DNA of 15,999 nt from Desulfosporosinus sp. (GCA_003132105.1 PKWS01000327.1:2562-18560); one strand, 5' to 3'; positions 5,843 through 14,111 are shown, numbered from the stretch's first letter. Program-made: numbers and translations. The notes: generated from the letters alone by a model not told the origin.

Positions 5843-6595
5843 ATGGCTTTAAAGACCCTGGATAATGCCCTCGAAATACTTAAGTTTTTCACAAGTGAAA
5901 CCCCCACCTGGGGTGTACGTGAGTTAGCCAAAAAATTGAATATTAGTCATTCGATAGTTTACAGAGTGCTCTCTTCTTTTGAGGAGGGTGGCTTTTTATC
6001 TCAAAATGAAGAAACAAAGAAGTATGAACTGGGAATTAAATTTTGGGAATACGGAATTCTATTTAAAAATAGATTTAAGATTTCGGATGTTGTTTACCCC
6101 ATAATGGTCAAGCTGGCCGAGGAGATTGGGGAATCTATATTTTTAACCTGGCTGGACGGGACAGAAGGGATCTGTTTGGAGATAGCCGAGAGTTCAAATC
6201 TAGTAAAGTTTGCCGTAAAGATAGGAAGCCGAACCCCTTTATATGCGGGTGCTTCCAACAAAGTTATTATGGCCTACCTTCCGAGAGCTGTTCAGGAAGT
6301 AATCTTACGTAAGGGCCTTCAAGGGTATACGGAACATACCATAGTGAATCCTGATAAGCTCCTTAAGAATTTAGAGAAAATGAAAGAGGAAGGGTGGTGT
6401 TATTCAGTTGGTGAATATTCAGAGGAAGTCATTGGGATTGCTATTCCACTTTTCACCAGCAAACGCAATATTATTGGTTCTTTAACAGTGGCAGCCCCTG
6501 AGTATCGTTTTCCCGAGAGTAAGGTAAAGGAGGTATTAGAAGTATTTCGCCAGAGGGCCAGCGAAGTGCAAGCCTATCTAGATATGGTTATTTAG
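5843..6595 (+). CDS. IclR-family transcription regulator
   Basis: A 250-residue protein of usual IclR length. Residues ~5-65 form the N-terminal winged helix-turn-helix; WGVRELAKKLNISHSIVYRV (~23-42) is the recognition unit, followed by the wing around KKYELG. Residues ~80-250 form the effector-binding domain, with the family's ending pattern WCYSVGEYSEEVIGIAIPLF. IclR proteins bind a small acid or related metabolite and switch neighbouring catabolic genes. Here the gene is first in the operon, 30 bp before the transporter gene, and behind a promoter with a perfect palindrome. It therefore very likely controls the whole cluster and itself. The start ATG 5843 has GGAGG 6 nt upstream. The ligand is not predictable from the sequence. 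Confidence 0.92.
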   Translation: MALKTLDNALEILKFFTSETPTWGVRELAKKLNISHSIVYRVLSSFEEGGFLSQNEETKKYELGIKFWEYGILFKNRFKISDVVYPIMVKLAEEIGESIFLTWLDGTEGICLEIAESSNLVKFAVKIGSRTPLYAGASNKVIMAYLPRAVQEVILRKGLQGYTEHTIVNPDKLLKNLEKMKEEGWCYSVGEYSEEVIGIAIPLFTSKRNIIGSLTVAAPEYRFPESKVKEVLEVFRQRASEVQAYLDMVI

Positions 6596-6625
6596 TTCTT
6601 AGAAAATTTAGGAGGGGATAAAAAC

Positions 6626-8248
6626 ATGGCGCAATTAGAGACACAGAAACATCCAAATATTTTTAAGCCCATGACCTTAATCTTTAATGTTATTACGGCT
6701 GCTCTGGGTGCCATTATTGGGCTGCAACTCATTACCACTTTAGGGATCTCGCCGAACACTTCAATTATAGGAGCCTTATTGGCTATGATTATTGCACGAG
6801 TTCCACTCCAATATTTTAGTAAATACAAGTCCTTGCATGAACAAAACCTTGTTCAGACCTCTATTTCTTCGGCAACCTTTGGTGCAGGAAACAGCTTGAT
6901 GATACCCATTGGTATTCCCTTCTTGATGGGAACACCAAATTTAATCCTGCCGATGTTAATTGGTGCAACACTCGCTATGTATGCCGATGCAACGATGTTA
7001 TATAGACTGTTCGACTCGAAGATTTTCCCAGCAAGTGGTACCTGGCCTCCCGGGGTTGCTACGGCAGAAGCGATTTTTGCCGGTGACCAAGGCGGTAAAC
7101 GTGCTGGCTTATTGGGTATAGGTACTGTGCTGGGCATCATCGGATCCTATCTTGGTGTATCAATGTCAGCCTTTGGGGTAGCTTTTATCGGAAATATCTG
7201 GGCATTAACCATGTTTGGGGTAGGACTTTTACTCCGTGGTTATTCTAAGCCCTTATTCGGAATGGATATGAATGCCTTATATATTCCTCATGGATTTATG
7301 ATAGGAGCAGGAATAGTTGCTCTTGTGCAGGTAGTCTTAATCATTCTAAAAAAAGAAAATTCGGCTAAAAGTAACATTTCTTCAGAAAATGCAGCGACAG
7401 GCGAAAAGGTTGCTCCCGGTTTAACCCGTACGGAAAAAGACATTAGAAGAGCTTTTGGTTATGGATTCTTAGCTTATGTTACGATTGCCTTTATCATTGC
7501 AGTAGCAGGCGGAATTATAACTAAGATGTCTGTAGGGATGTTCGTTATCTACCTTATTTTTGCAGCCTTTGCTGCTTTTGCACATGAGATTATCGTGGGA
7601 ATCTCAGCCATGCATTCTGGATGGTTTCCAGCTTTCGCGGTGGCACTCATTACTTTGATCGTTGGTATGCTGATCGGATTCCCTCCTATTGCCTTGGCTC
7701 TGATGGTTGGATTTAGTGCATCAACTGGTCCGGCTTTCGCGGATATGGGCTATGATCTTAAGACAGGTTATATTATCAGAGGGAACGGCGAGAATCCCGA
7801 GTTTGAAAAAGAAGGAAGAAAACAGCAATATATTACAGGAATGATTGCTTTTTCAGTAGCAGTGGTTACAGTCTTTTTAACTTATAAAGGATTTTTTGCT
7901 GCAAATCTTGTTCCACCAGTAGACATAGTCTATGTAGCTACGATTAAAGCTGGGGCTTCCGCAGATGTGGCGATGAAGTTACTCCTTTGGGCTATTCCAG
8001 GGGCCTTATTACAATTTTTCGGAGGTTCAAACCGTCAAATGGGGATCTTATTTGCTACTGGGTTGTTACTAGTTAATCCGAAGGCAGGCTGGGCTGTTAT
8101 TGCAGGTATTCTAATTCGTGCGATAGTATTGAAGGTAAAAGGAAAAGGTGCAGAGGCTCCGATGAGTATTCTCGCGGCAGGATTTATTGCTGGGGATGCC
8201 TTGTACAGCTTCTCTAGTTCGATGTTCAAACTTAAAGTCACGAAATAA
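6626..8248 (+). CDS. OPT-family (oligopeptide/YSL-type) transporter
   Basis: A 540-residue integral membrane protein with many hydrophobic segments (about 12-14). Two halves are divided by a charged loop near residues 245-275. The stretch ASGTWPPGVATAEAIFAGDQ (~136-155) matches the signature (P-x-G-x-A-x-A-E) of OPT/YSL carriers. These import oligopeptides, siderophore- or nicotianamine-type metal chelates and related small compounds by cation symport; no ATPase is needed, and none is encoded here. AGGAGGGG lies 8 nt before ATG 6626. Its place between the regulator and the enzymes marks it as the uptake system for the operon's substrate. The family is clear; the substrate is unknown. Confidence 0.9.
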   Translation: MAQLETQKHPNIFKPMTLIFNVITAALGAIIGLQLITTLGISPNTSIIGALLAMIIARVPLQYFSKYKSLHEQNLVQTSISSATFGAGNSLMIPIGIPFLMGTPNLILPMLIGATLAMYADATMLYRLFDSKIFPASGTWPPGVATAEAIFAGDQGGKRAGLLGIGTVLGIIGSYLGVSMSAFGVAFIGNIWALTMFGVGLLLRGYSKPLFGMDMNALYIPHGFMIGAGIVALVQVVLIILKKENSAKSNISSENAATGEKVAPGLTRTEKDIRRAFGYGFLAYVTIAFIIAVAGGIITKMSVGMFVIYLIFAAFAAFAHEIIVGISAMHSGWFPAFAVALITLIVGMLIGFPPIALALMVGFSASTGPAFADMGYDLKTGYIIRGNGENPEFEKEGRKQQYITGMIAFSVAVVTVFLTYKGFFAANLVPPVDIVYVATIKAGASADVAMKLLLWAIPGALLQFFGGSNRQMGILFATGLLLVNPKAGWAVIAGILIRAIVLKVKGKGAEAPMSILAAGFIAGDALYSFSSSMFKLKVTK

Positions 8249-8269
8249 ACCTCTTTGCTTAAATAGGTA

Positions 8270-8307
8270 CGTTGTTGTTGGCTATAAAAAATAGGTCAAC
8301 AACAACG
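8270..8307 (+). repeat. Hairpin in the transporter-racemase gap
   Basis: CGTTGTTGTTG (8270-8280) and its exact complement (8297-8307) enclose a 16-nt loop. No T-run follows, so it is not a standard terminator. It may protect or process the message between the transporter and enzyme parts of the operon. Confidence 0.6.
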
Positions 8308-8436
8308 CAAAATTGATAATCAAGACAAGACGCTAAGGATGGGATTTCTTCAGAGAAAAACGCTATATCGGGTTTTTTGGTCACACCAGAAGAAAACCAG
8401 ATTCGGTTCAATAATTTGAAGAGGGAGGTGAATGTC

Positions 8437-9090
8437 TTGAGTCAGAGATTCAAGGTGGGACTAGTTCGGGTTGTGACCTTACAGGATAAGGCTTCAATTA
8501 ATTTGCATGGGGAGCTAATCGAAAGATATTATCCTCAGCTTTCAGTGGAGTCAAGGTGTATTCCAGATCAATTTACAGGGATTCATGATGAAGATACTGA
8601 GTTAGAAGCTGTCCCCAAAGTGATTAAACTAGTTAAGGAATGGAAAGAAATTGACGCAGTGATCATTAGTTGTGCTGGCGATCCAGCAGTGGATGAACTG
8701 AGAGCGGAGTTAAGCATTCCCGTGATCGGAGCGGGTGAAGCCACTGCAATGTTAGCAAAACGTTATGGTAAGAAGTTTGGAACTTTAGGAATTACAGATG
8801 AGGTTCCTAGTGCCTATATCAGAGAATTTGGGGACCATATTGTAGGGGATTGTAGACCGGAAGGGATCTATTCAACTTTAGACCTTATGACGTCAACCGG
8901 ACGAGCGAGTGTCATAAAAAAGGCACAAGAATTGAGGGACCTAGGAGCCGAGGTGATCGCCTTGGCTTGTACGGGTATGTCCACGATAGGTATCGCTAGA
9001 GAGTTGGAGAAAACTTGTAACCTTCCGGTCATTGACCCGGTCATGGCGGAGGGACTTATGGCTTACTTCGAGTTTCTAAGAAGAGTCTAA
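8437..9090 (+). CDS. Asp/Glu/hydantoin racemase-like protein
   Basis: A 217-residue protein of the aspartate/glutamate/hydantoin racemase superfamily. Two cysteines sit where the catalytic pair is expected: C79 in IISCAGDPA and C178 in LACTGMSTIG. GAGEA (~98-102) and the DP near the C-terminus (NLPVIDPV) also fit. Such enzymes invert the alpha carbon of amino acids or hydantoins by two-base, cofactor-free chemistry. I place the start at TTG 8437 because GGGAGGTG ends 6 nt before it; an upstream TTG at 8377 has no ribosome site. The next gene starts 18 bp after the stop. A role in interconverting isomers of the imported compound is inferred; the precise substrate is open. Confidence 0.85.
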   Translation: MSQRFKVGLVRVVTLQDKASINLHGELIERYYPQLSVESRCIPDQFTGIHDEDTELEAVPKVIKLVKEWKEIDAVIISCAGDPAVDELRAELSIPVIGAGEATAMLAKRYGKKFGTLGITDEVPSAYIREFGDHIVGDCRPEGIYSTLDLMTSTGRASVIKKAQELRDLGAEVIALACTGMSTIGIARELEKTCNLPVIDPVMAEGLMAYFEFLRRV

Positions 9091-9108
9091 AGGGAGGTAA
9101 ACTACATT

Positions 9109-10179
9109 GTGAACAAAGTGAAATTAAACGAAAAATTGCTTAATTATGCTGTCGTCGGAGGCACGATACTCGGAGGCGGGGGCGGCGGAGCGAAAGAGCC
9201 CGGTCTTGTGGCGGGTAAAGTAGCTTTAGATTACGGCGAGCCTGTTTTAGTGGATATCCAAGATATTCCGGATGATACGATAATCCTCACAGCCTCTGCC
9301 GTAGGTGCACCTGCTGCACCTGATAAATATGTAGTGCCAAAGGATTATGTTCGGGCCATAAAGATATTGGAGGACAACACCGGTATTAAAGTGGGTGGGA
9401 TTATCACGAATGAAAATGGGGGTTCTGCGACGGTAAATGGCTGGATTCAGGCCGCAGTCTTGAATATTCCAGTGATTGACGCTCCATGTAACGGTCGGGC
9501 CCATCCCACGGGGACTATGGGAAGCATGGGGTTAAACAACCTTGAAGGCTATGTAACTTATCAATCTGCAGTTGGTGGAAATCCCGCTTTAGGCAATTAT
9601 ATAGAAGCTTTCTTTAAAGGATCCATAGAAAATACTGCAAAACTAGTGAGGCAGACCTCTGTGGCGGCCGGAGGATTAGTAGCAGTTGCCCGAAATCCTG
9701 TATCTGCAAGCTATGTAAAAGAGAACGGGGCTATTAATGGAGTATCACATGCTATTGAAGTGGGCCGGGTCTTTTATGAAGGTTTAGAAAAATCCCCTGA
9801 GGTGGCCGTTGAAAACGTGGGTAATTTTCTCAACGGTACGCTCGTTGTTCAGGGCAAAATCGATGAATTAAGTTTAGCTACTACGGGTGGATTTGATGTG
9901 GGCAAGGTCGTTATAGGGTCCTATGAGCTTACTTTCTGGAATGAGTACATGACTTTAGAACGAGGATCTGAAAGAATAGCGACTTTTCCTGATCTCATTA
10001 TGACTTTTGATAGAGAATCCGGAATGCCGGTCACGAGTGCGGAAATCTGCAAGGGGCAGGAGGTTATTGTCATCCAGACTAACCAGAGCAATTTAAAGTT
10101 AGGCAGTGGTATGCGTGATCTTAAGTTAATGGCAGAGATAGAACCGATTGTAGGAAAAGAAATTTTAAAATACCTATAG
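9109..10179 (+). CDS. DUF917 (S-methyl-thiohydantoin desulfurase-like) protein
   Basis: A 356-residue protein of the DUF917 family. The glycine run GGTILGGGGGGAKEPG (~17-32) near the N-terminus is the clearest mark. The family's N-terminal domain was later linked to a (S-methyl) thiohydantoin desulfurase in ergothioneine breakdown, and older annotations tie the family to hydantoinase neighbours. The start is GTG 9109 with GGGAGG upstream. It lies between a racemase-like gene and a DUF1177 gene with 15-18 bp gaps, so it is co-translated with them. A hydrolytic step on a cyclic amide or thioamide is a reasonable inference, but no ergothionase or thiourocanate hydratase gene is visible, so that pathway itself is not shown. 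Confidence 0.85.
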   Translation: MNKVKLNEKLLNYAVVGGTILGGGGGGAKEPGLVAGKVALDYGEPVLVDIQDIPDDTIILTASAVGAPAAPDKYVVPKDYVRAIKILEDNTGIKVGGIITNENGGSATVNGWIQAAVLNIPVIDAPCNGRAHPTGTMGSMGLNNLEGYVTYQSAVGGNPALGNYIEAFFKGSIENTAKLVRQTSVAAGGLVAVARNPVSASYVKENGAINGVSHAIEVGRVFYEGLEKSPEVAVENVGNFLNGTLVVQGKIDELSLATTGGFDVGKVVIGSYELTFWNEYMTLERGSERIATFPDLIMTFDRESGMPVTSAEICKGQEVIVIQTNQSNLKLGSGMRDLKLMAEIEPIVGKEILKYL

Positions 10180-10194
10180 AAGGAAGAGGTTGTT

Positions 10195-11130
10195 ATGTTA
10201 CTGAAGCAAATGATGGAAATATTTGACTTAGTAGACAGGGCGGATGCCAACGGTTATAGCGTAAAAGCACTGATGGAATCCTATGGAGCTAAAGATGTAG
10301 CGGTTAAAACCATTATAGGGAATGAGGGTAAGACGGATTTTATAAAAATCCGTATTCCAGGGACAAAAGGCAAATCCACAGACAGCAAGGCCCCTACTCT
10401 TGGGATTATGGGCAGACTGGGAGGCTTGGGAGCCAGACCGGAGGTCATTGGGATGGTATCTGATGGGGACGGAGCCGTTGTAGCACTGACCATTGCCCTA
10501 AAACTGTTGGATATGCAACAAAAAGGCGATTTCCTGGAAGGTGATGTTATAGTCTGCACCCATATCTGTCCAGATGCACCCACGCAGCCCCATGATCCTG
10601 TTCCCTTTATGGGCTCACCGGTAGAAATGTCAGTCGTTAATAAAGAGGAAGTCAACGACGAACTAGATGCCATCTTGTCGGTAGATACCACCAAAGGAAA
10701 CAAGATTATCAATACCAGGGGCTTCGCGATTTCCCCGACGGTAAAAGAAGGCTATATCTTAAAAGTCAGCGATGATTTATTGAACATAATGCAAATCACA
10801 ACGGGAAAATTACCTTGCGTTTTTGCGCTCTCTACACAGGATATTACCCCCTACGGAAATGATTTGCATCATTTAAATAGTATATTGCAACCAGCCACAG
10901 CCACAAATGCCCCAGTGGTGGGAGTGGCCATTACTACGGAAATGCCTGTCCCGGGCTCAGCATCAGGAGCTAGTCATTTTGTTGATATGGAGGAAGCCTC
11001 TAGGTATATGCTTGAAGTGGCCAAAGCCTTTGGGAGGAGAAAATGCCAATTCTATGACCAAGGAGAGTACGCAAAAATCATCTCCAAGTATGGTTCTATG
11101 AAACATCTTCAAACTTTAGGAAAAGAGTAA
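10195..11130 (+). CDS. DUF1177-family protein
   Basis: A 311-residue protein that I recognise as DUF1177, a family without assigned chemistry. Conserved-looking polar motifs are GIMGRLGGLGARPEVIGMVSDGDGA (split here: the GLGARPEVIG part at ~78-87 and VSDGDGA at ~88-94), then CTHICPDAPTQPHDPVPF (~121-138). These are rich in Asp, His and Cys and could bind metal. The arrangement (SDGD, then a hydrophobic strand and THxCPDAP) is reminiscent of metallopeptidase-like active sites; this is my inference. AGGAAGAGG precedes ATG 10195. DUF1177 and AroM genes are often neighbours, as here (12-bp gap to the next start). Confidence 0.85.
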   Translation: MLLKQMMEIFDLVDRADANGYSVKALMESYGAKDVAVKTIIGNEGKTDFIKIRIPGTKGKSTDSKAPTLGIMGRLGGLGARPEVIGMVSDGDGAVVALTIALKLLDMQQKGDFLEGDVIVCTHICPDAPTQPHDPVPFMGSPVEMSVVNKEEVNDELDAILSVDTTKGNKIINTRGFAISPTVKEGYILKVSDDLLNIMQITTGKLPCVFALSTQDITPYGNDLHHLNSILQPATATNAPVVGVAITTEMPVPGSASGASHFVDMEEASRYMLEVAKAFGRRKCQFYDQGEYAKIISKYGSMKHLQTLGKE

Positions 11131-11142
11131 TGGGGTGATGAT

Positions 11143-11817
11143 GTGAAAAGAAAGATCGGAGTCATAACCATTGGACAATCCCCAAGAGAAGATGTATTAG
11201 CAGAGATGCGCCCCTTACTGGGGGAAAACATCGAGGTATTACAAGCAGGCGCCTTAGATGGATTAACCCAGGAGGAGGTGGGGCTGTTTGTACCTAAGGA
11301 AAATGATTTTGTCTTGGTGTCGAAATTAAGGAATGGAAACAACGTTAAGTTTGGGGAAAGCCATATTTTGCCTAGACTACAGCAATGTATTGAGAAGCTT
11401 GAGGGAGAAGGCGCGGAACTGATAGCCTTTATTTGTACGGGCAAATTTCCAGCCGTGTTTTCGTCAGATAAAATTCTACTTTACCCACAGACTCTGCTGC
11501 ATGCGTTAGTTCCGAACTTGGCTCCCCGTGGTAAAATAGGAGTTATTAATCCGGATCAAGATCAGATTCGTCAGTGCTTGGAAATTTGGGGTAAAAGCGT
11601 ACCCACAGTAGAGGCCGTAGTTGGCTCCCCGTATGGGGATATAGAACATGTTATGGCTGCTGCCGAGGAGCTGCGTAACAAAGACGTCGATATCATCGTG
11701 ATGGACTGTATTGGCTATACGGTTCAAATGAAAGATACAGTGAGTAAAATTACAGGTAAACCCGTGATACTTGCTAGAACTCTGGTGGCGCGTATCATCC
11801 GAGAAATGTTAGATTGA
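11143..11817 (+). CDS. aroM: AroM-family protein
   Basis: A 224-residue protein of the AroM family. In E. coli aroM is co-transcribed with aroL, but its function is not established. The N-terminus KIGVITIGQSPREDV (~4-18) is the family hallmark. The fold is that of Asp/Glu racemases; candidate catalytic cysteines are C98 (FICTGKF) and C189 (VMDCIGY). The start is GTG 11143, preceded by a GGGGTGATG ribosome site, 12 bp after the DUF1177 stop. The operon therefore carries two racemase-fold proteins, this one and the one at 8437. No shikimate-pathway gene is nearby, so the name should not be read as a role in aromatic biosynthesis. Confidence 0.9.
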   Translation: MKRKIGVITIGQSPREDVLAEMRPLLGENIEVLQAGALDGLTQEEVGLFVPKENDFVLVSKLRNGNNVKFGESHILPRLQQCIEKLEGEGAELIAFICTGKFPAVFSSDKILLYPQTLLHALVPNLAPRGKIGVINPDQDQIRQCLEIWGKSVPTVEAVVGSPYGDIEHVMAAAEELRNKDVDIIVMDCIGYTVQMKDTVSKITGKPVILARTLVARIIREMLD

Positions 11818-11834
11818 TTTTGAGGTGATGGATC

Positions 11835-12776
11835 ATGAACCTGGAATACGGTAGCAAAGTGGTTCTGAAGGACTGTTTAGGTGTGAGGCGCGGGGAAAAA
11901 GTGCTTATTGTAACCGATGACCTAAAAGTCGACATAGGTCGGGCACTTTATGAAGGGGCGCAAGATTTAGGTGCCGAAGCCCTGATGATCGTCATGCAAC
12001 CTAGGAAAATTAGTGGGGAAGAGCCCCCTGCTCCTGTGGCCAAAGCTATGGAAGAGGCTGACGTGGTGATATGTCCGACGGAAAGCTCTCTTACGCATAC
12101 CCAAGCCAAGATTAACGCAGTAAAAAAAGGAGCGAGGGTGGCGACAATGCCAGGAATTACTCCTGAAATGTTTTCACAGGGGGCCATAACAGCGGATTAT
12201 CAAGAAGTAGAAAAACTTACTCTTAAGATGACTGACTTATTGACAAAGGGTGAAACCGCAAGGATTGTTAAGAACGGCTACGTTTTAACTCTGAGTATAA
12301 GGGGTAGAAACGGTATTGCTAGTACGGGAGTATATAACGAGCCTGGAATGTCGGGAAACTTGCCTTCGGGGGAAGCATATATTGCTCCAGTCGAGGGAAC
12401 GGCCCAAGGAGAAATGATGATAGATGGTAGTATGGTCGGAATTGGGAAATTAGAGGAGCCTCTCTATGTCAAGATAGAAAACGGGAATTTAGTGGAAGTT
12501 AAAGGAAAAAACTCCGATGCGGTTCAGATCCTTCTGGAGAACGAACGTAATAGCAATGTTGCAGAGTTAGGGATCGGAACCAATAACAAGGCCCAACTAT
12601 GTGGGATCATCTTGGAGGATGAGAAGGTCTATGGGACTGTTCATATAGCTTTTGGCACCAATACTTCTTTTGGCGGTACCGTCAAGGCGGATTGCCATCT
12701 TGATGGGGTTATATTAAAACCTGACCTATTTATTGACGATGTCCTAGTAGTGAGAGATGGTAAAATCCTTATCTAA
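11835..12776 (+). CDS. M29-like (aminopeptidase T) metallopeptidase homologue
   Basis: A 313-residue protein related to aminopeptidase T/M29 enzymes but shorter than the usual ~410 residues. Residues that match the family's metal ligands are E180 (NLPSGEAYIAP), E244 (AELGIGTN), H270 (GTVHIAFG) and the pair H288/D290 (CHLD). The tyrosine that normally follows the first His by seven residues appears to be replaced (T277), and the N-terminal domain is reduced. It may thus be a specialised peptidase or amidase rather than a general leucyl aminopeptidase. GAGGTGATGG precedes ATG 11835, 17 bp after the AroM stop. In this operon it would release an amino acid from the imported or processed compound; that is inferred. 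Confidence 0.82.
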   Translation: MNLEYGSKVVLKDCLGVRRGEKVLIVTDDLKVDIGRALYEGAQDLGAEALMIVMQPRKISGEEPPAPVAKAMEEADVVICPTESSLTHTQAKINAVKKGARVATMPGITPEMFSQGAITADYQEVEKLTLKMTDLLTKGETARIVKNGYVLTLSIRGRNGIASTGVYNEPGMSGNLPSGEAYIAPVEGTAQGEMMIDGSMVGIGKLEEPLYVKIENGNLVEVKGKNSDAVQILLENERNSNVAELGIGTNNKAQLCGIILEDEKVYGTVHIAFGTNTSFGGTVKADCHLDGVILKPDLFIDDVLVVRDGKILI

Positions 12777-12802
12777 AATTTTGTTTTTATAAAGATTAAG
12801 AT

Positions 12803-12901
12803 TAAAAGTTTTCTGTTATAAAACGGTTGCAACTGGTAAGTCCTCCTCGTAATCAAGGAGGCTTTGTCGGCCAACCGTTTTATAATCAGTAGGAACTTTT
12901 A
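12803..12901. repeat. 99-bp long stem-loop between operon genes
   Basis: The perfect arms TTATAAAACGGTTG (12816-12829) and CAACCGTTTTATAA (12872-12885) are extended outward by TAAAAGTT (12803-12810)/AACTTTTA (12894-12901) across an imperfect 5/8-nt internal loop. Inside sits a third stem, CCTCCT (12842-12847)/AGGAGG (12856-12861). No T-run follows. It could be a small mobile repeat, an RNA processing or stability structure, or a regulatory RNA fold before the last gene. It fills most of the 171-bp gap. Confidence 0.75.
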
Positions 12902-12947
12902 TGACGAAGGATCATGACCTAAGGTTATTCAAACGGAGGGGACCAGT

Positions 12948-13778
12948 ATGGAAATTAGGATCCAAGTAACCTTAACAGTTTCGGAAGGAAAAAGGGTAAT
13001 TGCCCGTGCGATTGCTTCTTTACCGGAAGTTCGGAAAGCACTCGAGAAGGGGAAAATTCTGCTTAAAGGTGGAACAACAGTTTCGGCTGTTGCCGAAGAA
13101 TTAGCTGGACGGCCACTAAAAATATCTGGTCGGATATCACCTCGGGGCACTCGAGGTACCATTAACAAAACTCTTCAAGGTCATTGTCTGCTCTTAATGG
13201 CTGGGAAGAGTGAAATCGTAGATCATAATTTAAAAGAAGTAATAGAAACCCTCAAGCCTGGGGATGTGGTAGTGATTGGAGCGAATGCCATAGACCTAGA
13301 TGGTAACGCAGCCATGTGTATTGGCGCCCCCTTAGGGGGGTTACCCGGTGAAGCCTTGGGAGGGATGATGGGTTATGGGGCAAAAGTCCTCATTACAGCA
13401 GGGCTCGAGAAGTTAATACCTGGGCGAATCTCGGCTTCCATAAGGGCCGCTGGACGTAATGCCATGACGCAATCCCAAGGTATGGCTGTCGGAATGGTTC
13501 CTCTTATTGGTCAAGTTTTTACAGAAACGGATGCCTTGAAAGCACTTGCGGAAGTAGCTTGTACTGTGATTGCCAAAGGGGGAATAGATGGAGCAGAAGG
13601 TTCAACGACCCTAGTTGTAGTAGGAGAGGGGTCAGAAGTTTCCAAGGTCGTCACTCTGATCAATGAACTAAGAAATAGTCAAGTGAGCGGAATCCCCGAA
13701 AGTTTGGAAGAATGTCAACCTGGCACCTCGAGCTGTGGGAACCATAATAGTTGCATGTACAAAAGTGGCAAAAAATAG
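12948..13778 (+). CDS. Conserved protein of unknown function (276 aa)
   Basis: I do not recognise this family. It is soluble and has no signal peptide. The N-terminal ~1-75 includes EKGKILLKGGTTVSAVAEEL, a Gly-Thr loop after a strand as in phosphate- or CoA-ester-binding folds. The middle is Gly-rich and hydrophobic: GDVVVIGANAIDLDGNAAMC (~105-124), then GAPLGGLPGEALGGMMGYG. A second half follows at ~145-240, with alternating strands and helices (TTLVVVGEGSEVSKVV). The last 20 residues hold three cysteines (C257, C263, C269) in CxxxxxCxxxxxC spacing, perhaps a metal-binding tail. ATG 12948 has GGAGGGG upstream. It shares strand and direction with the operon but follows a 171-bp gap with a large hairpin, so it may have its own control. 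A downstream enzyme of the same pathway is possible. Confidence 0.75.
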   Translation: MEIRIQVTLTVSEGKRVIARAIASLPEVRKALEKGKILLKGGTTVSAVAEELAGRPLKISGRISPRGTRGTINKTLQGHCLLLMAGKSEIVDHNLKEVIETLKPGDVVVIGANAIDLDGNAAMCIGAPLGGLPGEALGGMMGYGAKVLITAGLEKLIPGRISASIRAAGRNAMTQSQGMAVGMVPLIGQVFTETDALKALAEVACTVIAKGGIDGAEGSTTLVVVGEGSEVSKVVTLINELRNSQVSGIPESLEECQPGTSSCGNHNSCMYKSGKK

Positions 13779-14111
13779 AACATTGATATCGGCGTGTAAC
13801 CCCAAGAAAACAGTCGTTTCTTACCGCCCAAAGTGTATTGTGTCGGGGCGTACCCTCAAACAACGGGAAACAATTCTGACAAACGGAGTTGTATTTTAAA
13901 GACAACGGATTTTAAAACACCGTAGTCAAAAAAATACCTAGGGTCAACCCTCCACCTGCGGTTCCCAATTAGTAAAATGTGCCCTAATGCATGATATTAT
14001 GGCCTATAGCCATGGGTTCCTTTGAGTTAGATGGAATTAAACTAGGCTCATATCGTTAAAGATTATAGAGGCTCCTAGTCTACAATAATACGAAGAACAA
14101 GCCACACAAAT

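Noticed and set aside
6592..7140. Minus-strand frames opposite the transporter gene (also those opposite 9247-9504, 10281-10712, 11109-11444 and 11948-12187)
   Set aside because: They are shadows of strongly supported plus-strand genes, without ribosome sites or family features.
8377..8436. Upstream TTG start for the racemase-like gene
   Set aside because: It has no ribosome site, whereas GGGAGGTG lies correctly before TTG 8437, and the added residues are not racemase-like.
13660..13905. Minus-strand frame with several Cys and aromatic residues
   Set aside because: It starts at a TTG without a ribosome site and overlaps the end of a well-supported plus-strand gene by more than 100 bp.
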